Below are positions 1-5,126 of a stretch of DNA of 5,126 bases, one piece after another. Positions within the stretch are counted from its first letter, which is position 1. Each line of letters begins with the position of its first letter. The stretch covers positions 1-5,126 of the forward strand of contig JBAZOJ010000249.1 of NCBI GenBank assembly GCA_041648755.1, read 5' to 3'. This DNA comes from JBAZOJ01 sp041648755. Lineage in GTDB: Bacteria; Planctomycetota; B143-G9. Position numbers and translations under genes: made by a program. The notes beneath the pieces were generated by a model. It saw only the letters and a program-made list of their open reading frames with translations. It made no database searches and was not told the DNA's origin.

Positions 1-104
1 GCCTGGGCAACGCTCTCGGAAACGGGGGGTCTGACATCCAGAATGGCCTGGTCCGTCTGCGAAACTAGCAGAATCAGGGCTGTGTGATCTTGCGATGGTG
101 CCAT
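1..104 (-). CDS. 5' part of an unidentified CDS running off the left edge
   Basis: An open frame begins at the ATG at 104-102 and stays open for 34 codons to the window edge, so only the N-terminus is visible. It starts MAPSQDHTAL and contains a hydrophobic stretch, ALILLVSQ, followed by an acidic/proline segment (DVRPPVSES). The start is supported by a GGAGGA Shine-Dalgarno sequence at 113-108, 3-4 bases before the ATG, which is a little close but strong. It overlaps the end of the small frame at 74-166 by 31 bases in a different frame. It could be the next gene of the same minus-strand run or the start of an unrelated module. No family is recognisable from 34 residues, and no function is proposed. 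Confidence 0.45.
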   Translation of the reverse strand, partial: MAPSQDHTALILLVSQTDQAILDVRPPVSESVAQ

Positions 105-166
105 TTGTCCTCCGCGCAGGTGACATGCCAAAGCGCCTCGATTTGGCGCAGGTCCAAGGTACGCAT
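74..166 (-). CDS. Small ORF of 30 codons, unidentified
   Basis: ATG at 166-164, stop TGA at 76-74, giving a 30-residue product that begins MRTLDLRQIEALWHVTCAED and ends with a basic, histidine-containing tail. The composition is protein-like (amphipathic, Leu/Glu/Trp pattern), but there is no clear Shine-Dalgarno sequence before the ATG. The C-terminal third overlaps the start of the next frame (1-104). It might be a genuine micro-protein, a leader peptide whose translation feeds the downstream gene, or the N-terminal piece of a frame-disrupted gene continuing in the 1-104 frame. A one-base deletion would produce exactly this frame relationship. I do not recognise a family. Confidence 0.3.
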   Translation of the reverse strand: MRTLDLRQIEALWHVTCAEDKWHHRKITQP

Positions 167-451
167 ATGGTATTAGGTCTTCGAGCCAAAGCAAACGAAG
201 CCGACAATCGGATAACTCGCGAATTGCCCAAATCCCCCCCATAACCAATATGCCCGTCGGCTGGGGGGACCGACGGGCGAGGAGGGGTCACGGTCGTTGT
301 GGACGTCCGTGATATGAAAAAGCTGCCGGATTGAACCAAGCCGAGGAGCACTGTCAAACGGGGAAAGAGAGAGCGATCGTTTGGAGGAGCACAAAGCATT
401 TGGCGATTATCGAGTTGCGCTGCCACAAATAGCTCGTGTCGCGTTGGTGCT
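167..451. other. Spacer downstream of gajB, no convincing gene
   Basis: This stretch lies between the gajB stop and the small frames at the left edge. A 73-codon minus-strand frame at 173-394 needs a TTG start without a Shine-Dalgarno sequence. It is rich in Ser, Pro and Gly with no family-like segments, and it is crossed by the hairpin at 252-278, so I treat it as chance. The only structured element seen is that hairpin. The region is therefore best described as the 3' untranslated end of the gajB transcript plus a short intergenic segment. Confidence 0.5.
252..278 (-). terminator. Perfect 9-bp hairpin, possible terminator after gajB
   Basis: GCCCGTCGG at 252-260 and its exact reverse complement CCGACGGGC at 270-278 form a 9-bp GC-rich stem with a 9-base purine-rich loop. 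It sits about 175 bases beyond the gajB stop and before the small downstream frames. No U-run follows on the minus strand (the next bases are TATTGG then a G-run), so it is not a standard intrinsic terminator. It could act as a weak terminator, a 3'-end stabiliser or a protein-binding inverted repeat. Confidence 0.35.
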
Positions 452-2296
452 TCAGGGGATACTATGACCTCTGTTCTCCAGAAGATGAAGTTTCTTGGTC
501 AGTTCGTCGACAAAGCGTGATCGGCCTGCAGAAATTTGCTTGCCGTAGGGGGTATAATACCAACCAGAATACACGAGGTGGATTTCATGGCGCGCGCGCG
601 TGAGGCCAACGTAGAACAATCTGCGTTCCTCACGCACTTCTGCGGGAGTGTTCACGCGGTATCCCGGGAAGATCCCTTCCTCCAGCGCCATGATAATCAC
701 TACGTCGAATTCGAGCCCCTTCGCTGCATGAAGTGTCATCAAGTTGAGATGGTCTTTTGCGCCTCCCGGACGACCGAAAGCCGAGACAGTAAAGTGGGAT
801 AGGCAGTTGCCGTCAGCGCACGATCGCTGAAGTCCACGAAAGGCCACTTGGTCATCCCGCAAAGTCGGCTCCCTCTCGAACGTATCGGACAGGGACTCAG
901 TCGCGAATTCTGTGAGCCATTCCCCGAGTGGCATATCTGGGTTGCGGTGTGAATTAAGAAAGCCAACCAAAGATCGTTGCAGCAGTCGTTGGTCTTTGTC
1001 GGCTGCAAACGTCCTGTTGAAAGCCAACCACTGCCAAAGCAGGTTGGAGAGGCGGGGATCACTTCCTTTCCATCCACCAGCGCACCAAGACGCACAGTCC
1101 TCGAGCCAGAAGACCACGGGCGTTCGAGTGTACGGATTTCCCCTGTCGGCTCTCATATACTCCCAACCAGCTTTTTCCACTGCTCCCGCGATATCTCCAC
1201 CTGTGAAGAAATTGCGATAAAGGATGACGATGTCCCCAAGTTGGCGATCCTTTCTACGGGATAGTGCTTCAGGGATGAGTGTCGTGCAGATGTATGAGGC
1301 TTGGTCTTCGATCCCAGCCTTGCACACATGAAGATCGATGGTGCCAGGATCGTCCCGACACGACTGAAATTCCCTTGATTCTCCAAGTGCTGCGACAGAA
1401 GCTTGGATAATGGTTGGTCCGGATCGGTAGTTCATTTTCAGTTCGATCCTCTCAAGCCCTTCACGGTTTGCAAGCGCTTGAAGAAGGTGCGGCTCGGTTC
1501 CAGTGAAGCCGTAGATCGACTGGTCGGGATCTCCTACAGCTACGAGCCGCATGTTCCCCTCTATGCACAAGCACTGGACAATCTGGTCCAGCGCGACACC
1601 AAGGTCCTGATACTCGTCGACAAACAGTATGGGAAATTTGGCAGAAAGCACTTTCCTTACCCATGGAAAGCGCTTGACCAAGTGAAGCCCCATTAGCACC
1701 ATTCCATCAAAATCCACAAGGCCCTGCTCATCGAGAAGCGCTTCAAATCTCTCGATGGCTTGAGGGATTTCCGCATCGTCGGCTCGCCAATCTGGAGACT
1801 CTCGGTCGAGATGCTTCCTGCGATAGCTGTCATAGGTGACATCCCAATGCTGTTTCTTACCGGGTGTTCCGTTAACGGCAATCTGCTTTAGCGCGTCAGA
1901 TTCTGTGGCCGTAGCGACCCTGATTGGGTACTTCTTCGGGAGTCCGGCAAGCTGAGCGAAGGGGATCACGATGTGACTCAGACAGAAAGAATGCACCGTC
2001 TTGATTGACACGCGAGAGCCTTCCTCGACTCCCAGAGCAGATAGCCTCTTCCTAAGCTCTCTGACGCACTCGGTGCTGTAGGTTATGCACGCGATTCCTC
2101 GGGGCGCTTTGACATCTTCTGCAAGCATCCTGGCCAACTTCACAGTCAGAGTCTTAGTCTTGCCGCTGCCTGGCCCTGCCAAGATGACGCAATCCCCGCG
2201 GGATTCGTAGGCTTGCCATTGTTCCGGGTTTTTTCGAAGCTCCTCTGCAGCCAAGATATAGGGAGGCTTCGAGCAGTTTGGCCTATTGGGTGACAT
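452..2296 (-). CDS. gajB: GajB-like UvrD/PcrA/Rep superfamily 1 helicase of a Gabija system
   Basis: The product has 614 residues from the ATG at 2296. Helicase motifs are present in order: Q motif NPEQ (23-26), Walker A AGPGSGKT (40-47), motif II DEYQD (227-231), motif III GDPDQSIYGF (255-264), motif IV NYRS (289-292), motif V HAAKGLEFD (523-531) and motif VI VGLTRAR (563-569). All key ATPase residues are intact, so an active ATPase is expected. Characterised GajB proteins bind DNA ends, hydrolyse nucleotides and work in a complex with GajA. The ATG is preferred over the TTG six bases upstream (2302) because GGGG at 2306-2309 lies 9 bases before the ATG but only 3 before the TTG. The start overlaps the gajA end by 14 bases. 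At about 614 residues it is longer than the well-studied GajB of Bacillus cereus (about 494). The extra length is probably between motifs IV and V. Any UvrD-like helicase would share these motifs, so the gajB name rests on the gajA neighbour. Confidence 0.9.
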   Translation of the reverse strand: MSPNRPNCSKPPYILAAEELRKNPEQWQAYESRGDCVILAGPGSGKTKTLTVKLARMLAEDVKAPRGIACITYSTECVRELRKRLSALGVEEGSRVSIKTVHSFCLSHIVIPFAQLAGLPKKYPIRVATATESDALKQIAVNGTPGKKQHWDVTYDSYRRKHLDRESPDWRADDAEIPQAIERFEALLDEQGLVDFDGMVLMGLHLVKRFPWVRKVLSAKFPILFVDEYQDLGVALDQIVQCLCIEGNMRLVAVGDPDQSIYGFTGTEPHLLQALANREGLERIELKMNYRSGPTIIQASVAALGESREFQSCRDDPGTIDLHVCKAGIEDQASYICTTLIPEALSRRKDRQLGDIVILYRNFFTGGDIAGAVEKAGWEYMRADRGNPYTRTPVVFWLEDCASWCAGGWKGSDPRLSNLLWQWLAFNRTFAADKDQRLLQRSLVGFLNSHRNPDMPLGEWLTEFATESLSDTFEREPTLRDDQVAFRGLQRSCADGNCLSHFTVSAFGRPGGAKDHLNLMTLHAAKGLEFDVVIIMALEEGIFPGYRVNTPAEVREERRLFYVGLTRARHEIHLVYSGWYYTPYGKQISAGRSRFVDELTKKLHLLENRGHSIP

Positions 2297-2310
2297 ATTC
2301 AATGGCCCCG
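2283..2310 (-). promoter_or_regulatory. gajA-gajB overlap with weak internal Shine-Dalgarno
   Basis: The gajA stop TAG (2285-2283) lies inside the beginning of gajB (ATG at 2296-2294), a 14-base overlap in different frames. The only ribosome-binding candidate for gajB is CGGGG (2310-2306), inside the last codons of gajA. This layout suggests that gajB translation is coupled to gajA translation, which would help keep the two complex subunits in proportion. Confidence 0.6.
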
Positions 2311-4091
2311 ATTATGTAGGGAGGGCAAGCTGCCGCAGGTGATCCTGCAATGATACTGGCGAGGCGTTGCGCGAATCTGCCTTTGCCGATGCGCGCAATG
2401 TCGCTGAGGAACTTTGGTTCATCGAGATGAACGGGCCCGGCTGCCCAGTCATGCATTCTGTCCCTCATCTTCTTGTTCTCAGTGACACTCTCCATGGCGG
2501 CCGCAAACGAATCTTGATGCCCGCACTTGAAAAGGTCGACCTCAAATGTGTAGCCGTTGAGAAATATCCCGCGCTTGGGTGCCAATTTCAGAAGCTCGGC
2601 ATCGTCTTCCATGGCACAGGTCTCTTCGTCAACCAACTCGGGCATCATCGTTGTGGTGACCCGAAGCGGACCCAGAGGTGCTATGGTCGTACCATCGCGT
2701 CTAGGTTGTTGCGGGTCATAGTCTGTGAGAGAGGCCACACGCATTTTCAATCCATTTGGCCCAAAGAGCCTGAGATACGGTCGGAAGTCCGTGCCGGAGA
2801 CGGAGCAAATGGAAATGCCCAGTTCATCGAGGTCGTAGCCTTGCCGTTTGGCTAATACTGGAAGCAGGAATCTCTCTGCATCTCCCTCAACGAGGATCAC
2901 GCTACGTGCGAAAAGTGCTTCTCCCCTCGATACATCGATGTATCGCTCAAGGTCGAGGACGTCTCGGGGAGAGAGTTGAATCTCTGCTGTCGAGACTGCT
3001 TCTGTGGAGTCCCCTCTCTGGCTGAGGCGGAGAACTACAAAGTACTTAAGAGGCGTAACGCTGGCAATGTGCGGAGAATGGGTGGTCATGAGGATCGTTG
3101 AAGGCTTCGCAGTTGCCAGATCTTCGAAAGATTCACGATTCTTGAGGTAATTGCGGAACACGAGTCGCTGGAGACTAGGATGCAGGTGCGCTTCAGGTTC
3201 CTCAATAGCAAGGAATGAGTGGTCGCGATCGCCATCTTCGACAAGGCGCTCGTATTCAAGTGCCTTCAATGCGAAGAAGAGAAGATTCGCCGACCCAAGA
3301 CTGGCGTCAGAAATGCTTCGCTTGCCTTCGTCGATGAACAGGCGCAAGGCGCGGATCAGCTTGTCTGCATCAGTAGGCGCGAAGCGAAGGACTGTGTCAA
3401 GACTCTGATTAGAGCCGACCATATTGTCCAGCTTGGCGGCGAGAGAACCCGCAGCAGACTGCACTTCTTTTGCGTCAGCAACCGCCTTGGTTGCTTCATC
3501 GATGCCTTCTGCCAAATGGTCAAGGTCTGCACGGTTCATGAGACCTGCAGCCTTTTCCAAGAGCGGTCGCAAAGGAGATTTCGCCCACCGCGCAAGATCG
3601 CCTTCGCAATCGCGTAGCGCAGGCAAGACATCCATGGGGATGCGCCTTCGCCACGCATAGCTGATGCTGTTACCGGGTCGATCTGCACCGAATATCAGGA
3701 ACTCGTAGTCGGCACTCCTTTTTGGATCATCTTTGATGTCTGATAAGGGCTGCCAGACATACGTAAGTCGAGCCACCATGGGGTCAGGCTTAACAAGATG
3801 GTCACCCAGAATGGCAACCAAGTCATCGTTGTCTTGAAAGTCGGAAAGATCTACTGAGATGGTAATGCGGTCGTCTTTTCCGAGTGGGCGCGTGAGACCG
3901 TCCCAGAAATCCTCGTCTCGCAGCTCGCGAGCGGAATCAGGCAGAGAAGGGTCAAGAACCAGACGAAGAGCAAACAGCAGATTCGACTTGCCGATTCTGT
4001 TCTCACCAAGGATCACAGCATGCTCGCCAAGACAGACATCAATGCTGGCGAAGTTCCGAAAATTCTGTATCTGGATCCGGGAAATGCGCAT
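2283..4091 (-). CDS. gajA: GajA-like OLD-family ATPase-TOPRIM nuclease of a Gabija system
   Basis: The product has 602 residues, close to the 578 of the B. cereus prototype. The N-terminal ABC-type ATPase has the RecF/SMC-like opening (IQNFRNF, 8-14) and Walker A GENRIGKS (29-36). A helical insert at roughly 170-260 is probably the dimerisation region. The ATPase half ends with a signature-like LGSAN (265-269), Walker B FLAIEEPEAHLHP (293-305) and a TTHSPH switch (336-341). The C-terminal TOPRIM nuclease shows VEGDAE (401-406, acidic E402), VSGTDF (431-436), TDYD (456-459, the D-x-D pair), FEVDL (516-520) and GKGRFA (569-574, candidate catalytic lysine K570). All metal-binding positions look intact, so nuclease activity is expected. 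In studied Gabija systems GajA is a DNA-nicking enzyme inhibited by nucleotides and forms the tetrameric core that binds GajB. The ATG start is supported by AGAGGAG 8 bases upstream. It could in principle be another OLD-type nuclease, but the overlapping UvrD-like gene makes Gabija by far the best call. Confidence 0.92.
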   Translation of the reverse strand: MRISRIQIQNFRNFASIDVCLGEHAVILGENRIGKSNLLFALRLVLDPSLPDSARELRDEDFWDGLTRPLGKDDRITISVDLSDFQDNDDLVAILGDHLVKPDPMVARLTYVWQPLSDIKDDPKRSADYEFLIFGADRPGNSISYAWRRRIPMDVLPALRDCEGDLARWAKSPLRPLLEKAAGLMNRADLDHLAEGIDEATKAVADAKEVQSAAGSLAAKLDNMVGSNQSLDTVLRFAPTDADKLIRALRLFIDEGKRSISDASLGSANLLFFALKALEYERLVEDGDRDHSFLAIEEPEAHLHPSLQRLVFRNYLKNRESFEDLATAKPSTILMTTHSPHIASVTPLKYFVVLRLSQRGDSTEAVSTAEIQLSPRDVLDLERYIDVSRGEALFARSVILVEGDAERFLLPVLAKRQGYDLDELGISICSVSGTDFRPYLRLFGPNGLKMRVASLTDYDPQQPRRDGTTIAPLGPLRVTTTMMPELVDEETCAMEDDAELLKLAPKRGIFLNGYTFEVDLFKCGHQDSFAAAMESVTENKKMRDRMHDWAAGPVHLDEPKFLSDIARIGKGRFAQRLASIIAGSPAAACPPYIIGAIEYVTQ

Positions 4092-4254
4092 CGCTGCGAC
4101 TCCTCTTTTTAGGGCCTCGGGCCGGTTTCCTCCCGCTCAACTCCGCGTTGTACACCTTCGGTACTTCGTAACCGTGGTGGTCGATGACTTTCGCGGTGAT
4201 CTGTCGTCCTATCGAGTATCCAGATGGCCCAGTCGTCCGTGCTGCAACATCCAA
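4039..4254 (-). CDS. Small basic-protein frame overlapping the gajA start, possibly the 3' part of a frameshifted gene
   Basis: This 71-codon frame opens at a TTG (4254) and stops at TGA 4041-4039, inside gajA. Residues about 14-52 look like a real protein, with segments such as ITAKVIDHHGYEVPKVYNA followed by a lysine/arginine-rich stretch (SGRKPARGPKKRSR) that could bind nucleic acid. Codon third positions are rich in G/C, as in the flanking genes. The last 17 codons or so overlap gajA in another frame. There is no well-placed Shine-Dalgarno sequence for the TTG (AAGGAG lies 14 bases upstream). A likely alternative is that this is the continuation of the frame at 4209-4313, with a one-base loss between 4209 and 4254. 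I do not recognise the family. Confidence 0.4.
   Translation of the reverse strand: MDVAARTTGPSGYSIGRQITAKVIDHHGYEVPKVYNAELSGRKPARGPKKRSRSDAHFPDPDTEFSELRQH
4100..4106 (-). promoter_or_regulatory. Shine-Dalgarno of gajA
   Basis: AGAGGAG at 4106-4100 is followed by 8 bases and then the gajA ATG (4091-4089). It is the clearest ribosome-binding site in the window and fixes the gajA start. It lies inside the overlapping small frame 4039-4254. Confidence 0.75.
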
Positions 4255-4313
4255 GCCGCGTGCGGTATCTCCTTACTTCCCGCTACTTCATCAGGCACTT
4301 TCTTGAAGGACAT
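4209..4313 (-). CDS. Small ORF of 34 codons start-coupled to the HEPN gene
   Basis: The ATG at 4313-4311 shares its A with the stop TGA of the HEPN gene (4315-4313), making a TGATG junction typical of translational coupling inside an operon. The product is 34 residues, begins MSFKKVPDEVAGSKEIPHAA and ends at TAG 4211-4209. It has the mixed charged/helical character of a real N-terminus. It is probably too short to stand alone. Joined by a -1 type shift to the frame at 4039-4254 it would give one protein of roughly 95 residues lying between the HEPN gene and gajA. No slippery heptamer is evident, so a mutation or sequencing error is as likely as programmed shifting. No family was recognised. 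Confidence 0.4.
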   Translation of the reverse strand: MSFKKVPDEVAGSKEIPHAAWMLQHGRLGHLDTR

Positions 4314-5086
4314 CAACTCACGCTCTCATGCGAGTATGCACCTGGAAGTCCGGGCGGAGAGCCACAGGGCATTGCGGGGCCTCTGAACGCGAATAGAACT
4401 GGCCTCATTTCCTCAATGGTGTCGCGCAATTCGCTGCTTGGTGTGCCTGATAGGATACACTCGTCCAGAGCTTCACGAAGCCCTTCTTCTCGCGACTTGA
4501 AAACCGCTGCAATAGCAATTGAGGCTCGAACCATGTCCAAGAACTCGCAGAGCACATCTTCACTACCGTCGCATTTCTCGATCTTACCGCATTTCTTGTC
4601 AAGCTGTTTACGGGAGCAAGTCCCGTGAACGTAGATACTGCGGACGCTGTAAAGGTCCTTTGTCCGCTTGAACCAGTCGCTTGCAGAACGCGCGGGGGGA
4701 CATAGAGAGAAGAGGCGCGCGCAGCGCAAGGCAAGCTTGTACGAGAGTTCGTTTTCGCTCGCACCGATAAGGAGCCCTTCGATCGCCATGACAGCATATG
4801 CGCACTTTTGCGCGTAATTTCGCGCCTCGATCACCGCGAATTCGTAGTTGTGGAAGGCCACGTCCGGAAAACTAGGGCTATCATCTGTCCAGCCTTCTGG
4901 AACAGTCTGCCAGAGCTTGGCTAATGCTGAGGTCTGTGTTTTCGAGAAGGGAGAGGCGATAAATCCGACTTCAAGCGGGTTGATCGATGTAGGAGACGGA
5001 ACTATAATACCGTTTCCCCATTGAGATATTACATATAGGTGCAGGAACACAGGGATTTCAGTAGTTTCGGCGTGAGTTCGGTCCAA
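4313..5086 (-). CDS. ApeA-like HEPN domain protein, candidate RNase
   Basis: The 257-residue frame contains a HEPN domain at roughly 90-200. It has a first helix AYAVMAIEGLL (96-106), then LSYKLALRCARLF (114-126), then LYSVRSIYVHG (145-155) with the R149-x4-H154 motif, and a closing helix FLDMVRASIAIAA (182-194). The lYdxRSxivHG pattern and the helix spacing match the ApeA-like HEPN type. HEPN proteins with this motif are commonly metal-independent RNases in abortive-infection or toxin systems, and RNase activity here is inferred. The N-terminal 90 residues (with VGFIASPFSKTQ) are unassigned and there is no signal peptide. The start is uncertain: TTG at 5086 lacks a close Shine-Dalgarno sequence, GTG at 5050 is an alternative, and the frame is open to the window edge. 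The last 25 residues or so are low in family-like character (PCGSPPGLPG). The gene is co-oriented with the gajA/gajB pair, 221 bases upstream of gajA. Confidence 0.7.
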   Translation of the reverse strand: MDRTHAETTEIPVFLHLYVISQWGNGIIVPSPTSINPLEVGFIASPFSKTQTSALAKLWQTVPEGWTDDSPSFPDVAFHNYEFAVIEARNYAQKCAYAVMAIEGLLIGASENELSYKLALRCARLFSLCPPARSASDWFKRTKDLYSVRSIYVHGTCSRKQLDKKCGKIEKCDGSEDVLCEFLDMVRASIAIAAVFKSREEGLREALDECILSGTPSSELRDTIEEMRPVLFAFRGPAMPCGSPPGLPGAYSHESVS

Positions 5087-5126
5087 GCGGAGGCCAAAGC
5101 CTCCTCGACCTCTTCGAGAGTCAAGT
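5029..5126 (-). CDS. C-terminal tail of an unidentified CDS entering from the right edge
   Basis: A second minus-strand frame enters from the right edge and stops at TAA 5031-5029, giving about 31 visible residues. It reads LTLEEVEEALASAWTELTPK and continues to a short Cys-containing end (SLCSCTYM). It looks like an amphipathic acidic helix and is more protein-like than the HEPN frame over the same bases, which there is rich in Arg and Gly (LDSRRGRGGFGLR). It may be the end of an upstream gene overlapping the HEPN start, or the true N-terminal part of the HEPN gene separated by a one-base frameshift. It has no recognisable family. Confidence 0.4.
   Translation of the reverse strand, partial: LTLEEVEEALASAWTELTPKLLKSLCSCTYM

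Noticed and set aside
329..357. TTGACA (357-352, minus strand) as a -35 box for the small left-edge frames
   Set aside because: The best -10 at a 17-base spacing is TCAATC, which matches poorly. A single hexamer is not enough to call a promoter.
173..394. 73-codon minus-strand frame behind gajB
   Set aside because: TTG start with no Shine-Dalgarno sequence, low-complexity Ser/Pro/Gly composition and a strong hairpin inside it. Most likely chance.
551..558. TATAAT-like sequence on the plus strand
   Set aside because: It lies inside gajB codons for the Trp-Tyr-Tyr-Thr-Pro segment, with no gene downstream on the plus strand.
536..1696. Several plus-strand frames of 88-102 codons across gajB
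   Set aside because: All are antisense to a gene with a complete helicase motif set. None shows its own motifs or ribosome-binding site.
3859..4386. 175-codon plus-strand frame over the gajA start and the small frames
   Set aside because: It is antisense to the well-supported gajA N-terminus, is Arg/Ser-rich and shows no family motif, as expected for a shadow frame.
4405..4805. Alternative minus-strand frames of 130 and 65 codons within the HEPN gene
   Set aside because: The HEPN frame has the R-x4-H motif and helix pattern across this stretch, while these frames are Ser/Arg-rich with no motif.
5000..5010. TATTAT on the minus strand as a -10 box within the HEPN gene
   Set aside because: No matching -35 at 16-18 bases, and transcription from it would miss all plausible HEPN starts before residue 100.

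Overview
The window carries a compact, single-direction (minus-strand) defence-type gene block. The DNA looks moderately GC-rich by eye, uses GGAGG-type Shine-Dalgarno sequences, has no introns and has tightly overlapping genes. This fits a bacterium, most likely Pseudomonadota judging only from codon style. The sequence does not allow a genus call. No tRNA, rRNA, CRISPR array, transposase or integrase was seen.

Layout in the direction of transcription (from high to low coordinates): (1) At the right edge is a short C-terminal coding tail (5029-5126) of an unidentified gene. (2) Next comes a protein of about 257 residues (4313-5086) whose second half is a HEPN domain of the ApeA-like type, with an intact R-x4-H motif. 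Its start is uncertain. (3) A 221-bp gap (4092-4312) is filled by two small overlapping reading frames. The first starts on the HEPN stop codon (TGATG) and the second runs into gajA. They may be two small genes or one frameshifted gene. (4) gajA (2283-4091) is an OLD-family protein with an ABC-type ATPase and a C-terminal TOPRIM nuclease. (5) gajB (452-2296) is a UvrD/PcrA/Rep-like superfamily 1 helicase whose start overlaps the end of gajA. (6) A mostly non-coding spacer follows, with a 9-bp perfect hairpin. (7) At the left edge are two small overlapping frames, the last of which runs out of the window behind a good Shine-Dalgarno sequence.

The core is confidently a Gabija anti-phage pair (class 2 OLD nuclease plus its UvrD-like helicase). 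In characterised Gabija, GajA nicks DNA and is held back by nucleotides, while GajB is an ATPase/helicase-like partner triggered by DNA ends. The two assemble into one large complex. The less ordinary part is the co-oriented HEPN gene and the small ORF(s) directly in front of gajA. HEPN proteins of this type are often RNases in abortive-infection systems, so the arrangement could be an extended Gabija operon with a candidate RNA-targeting arm, or simply neighbouring modules in a defence island. The sequence alone cannot separate these two.
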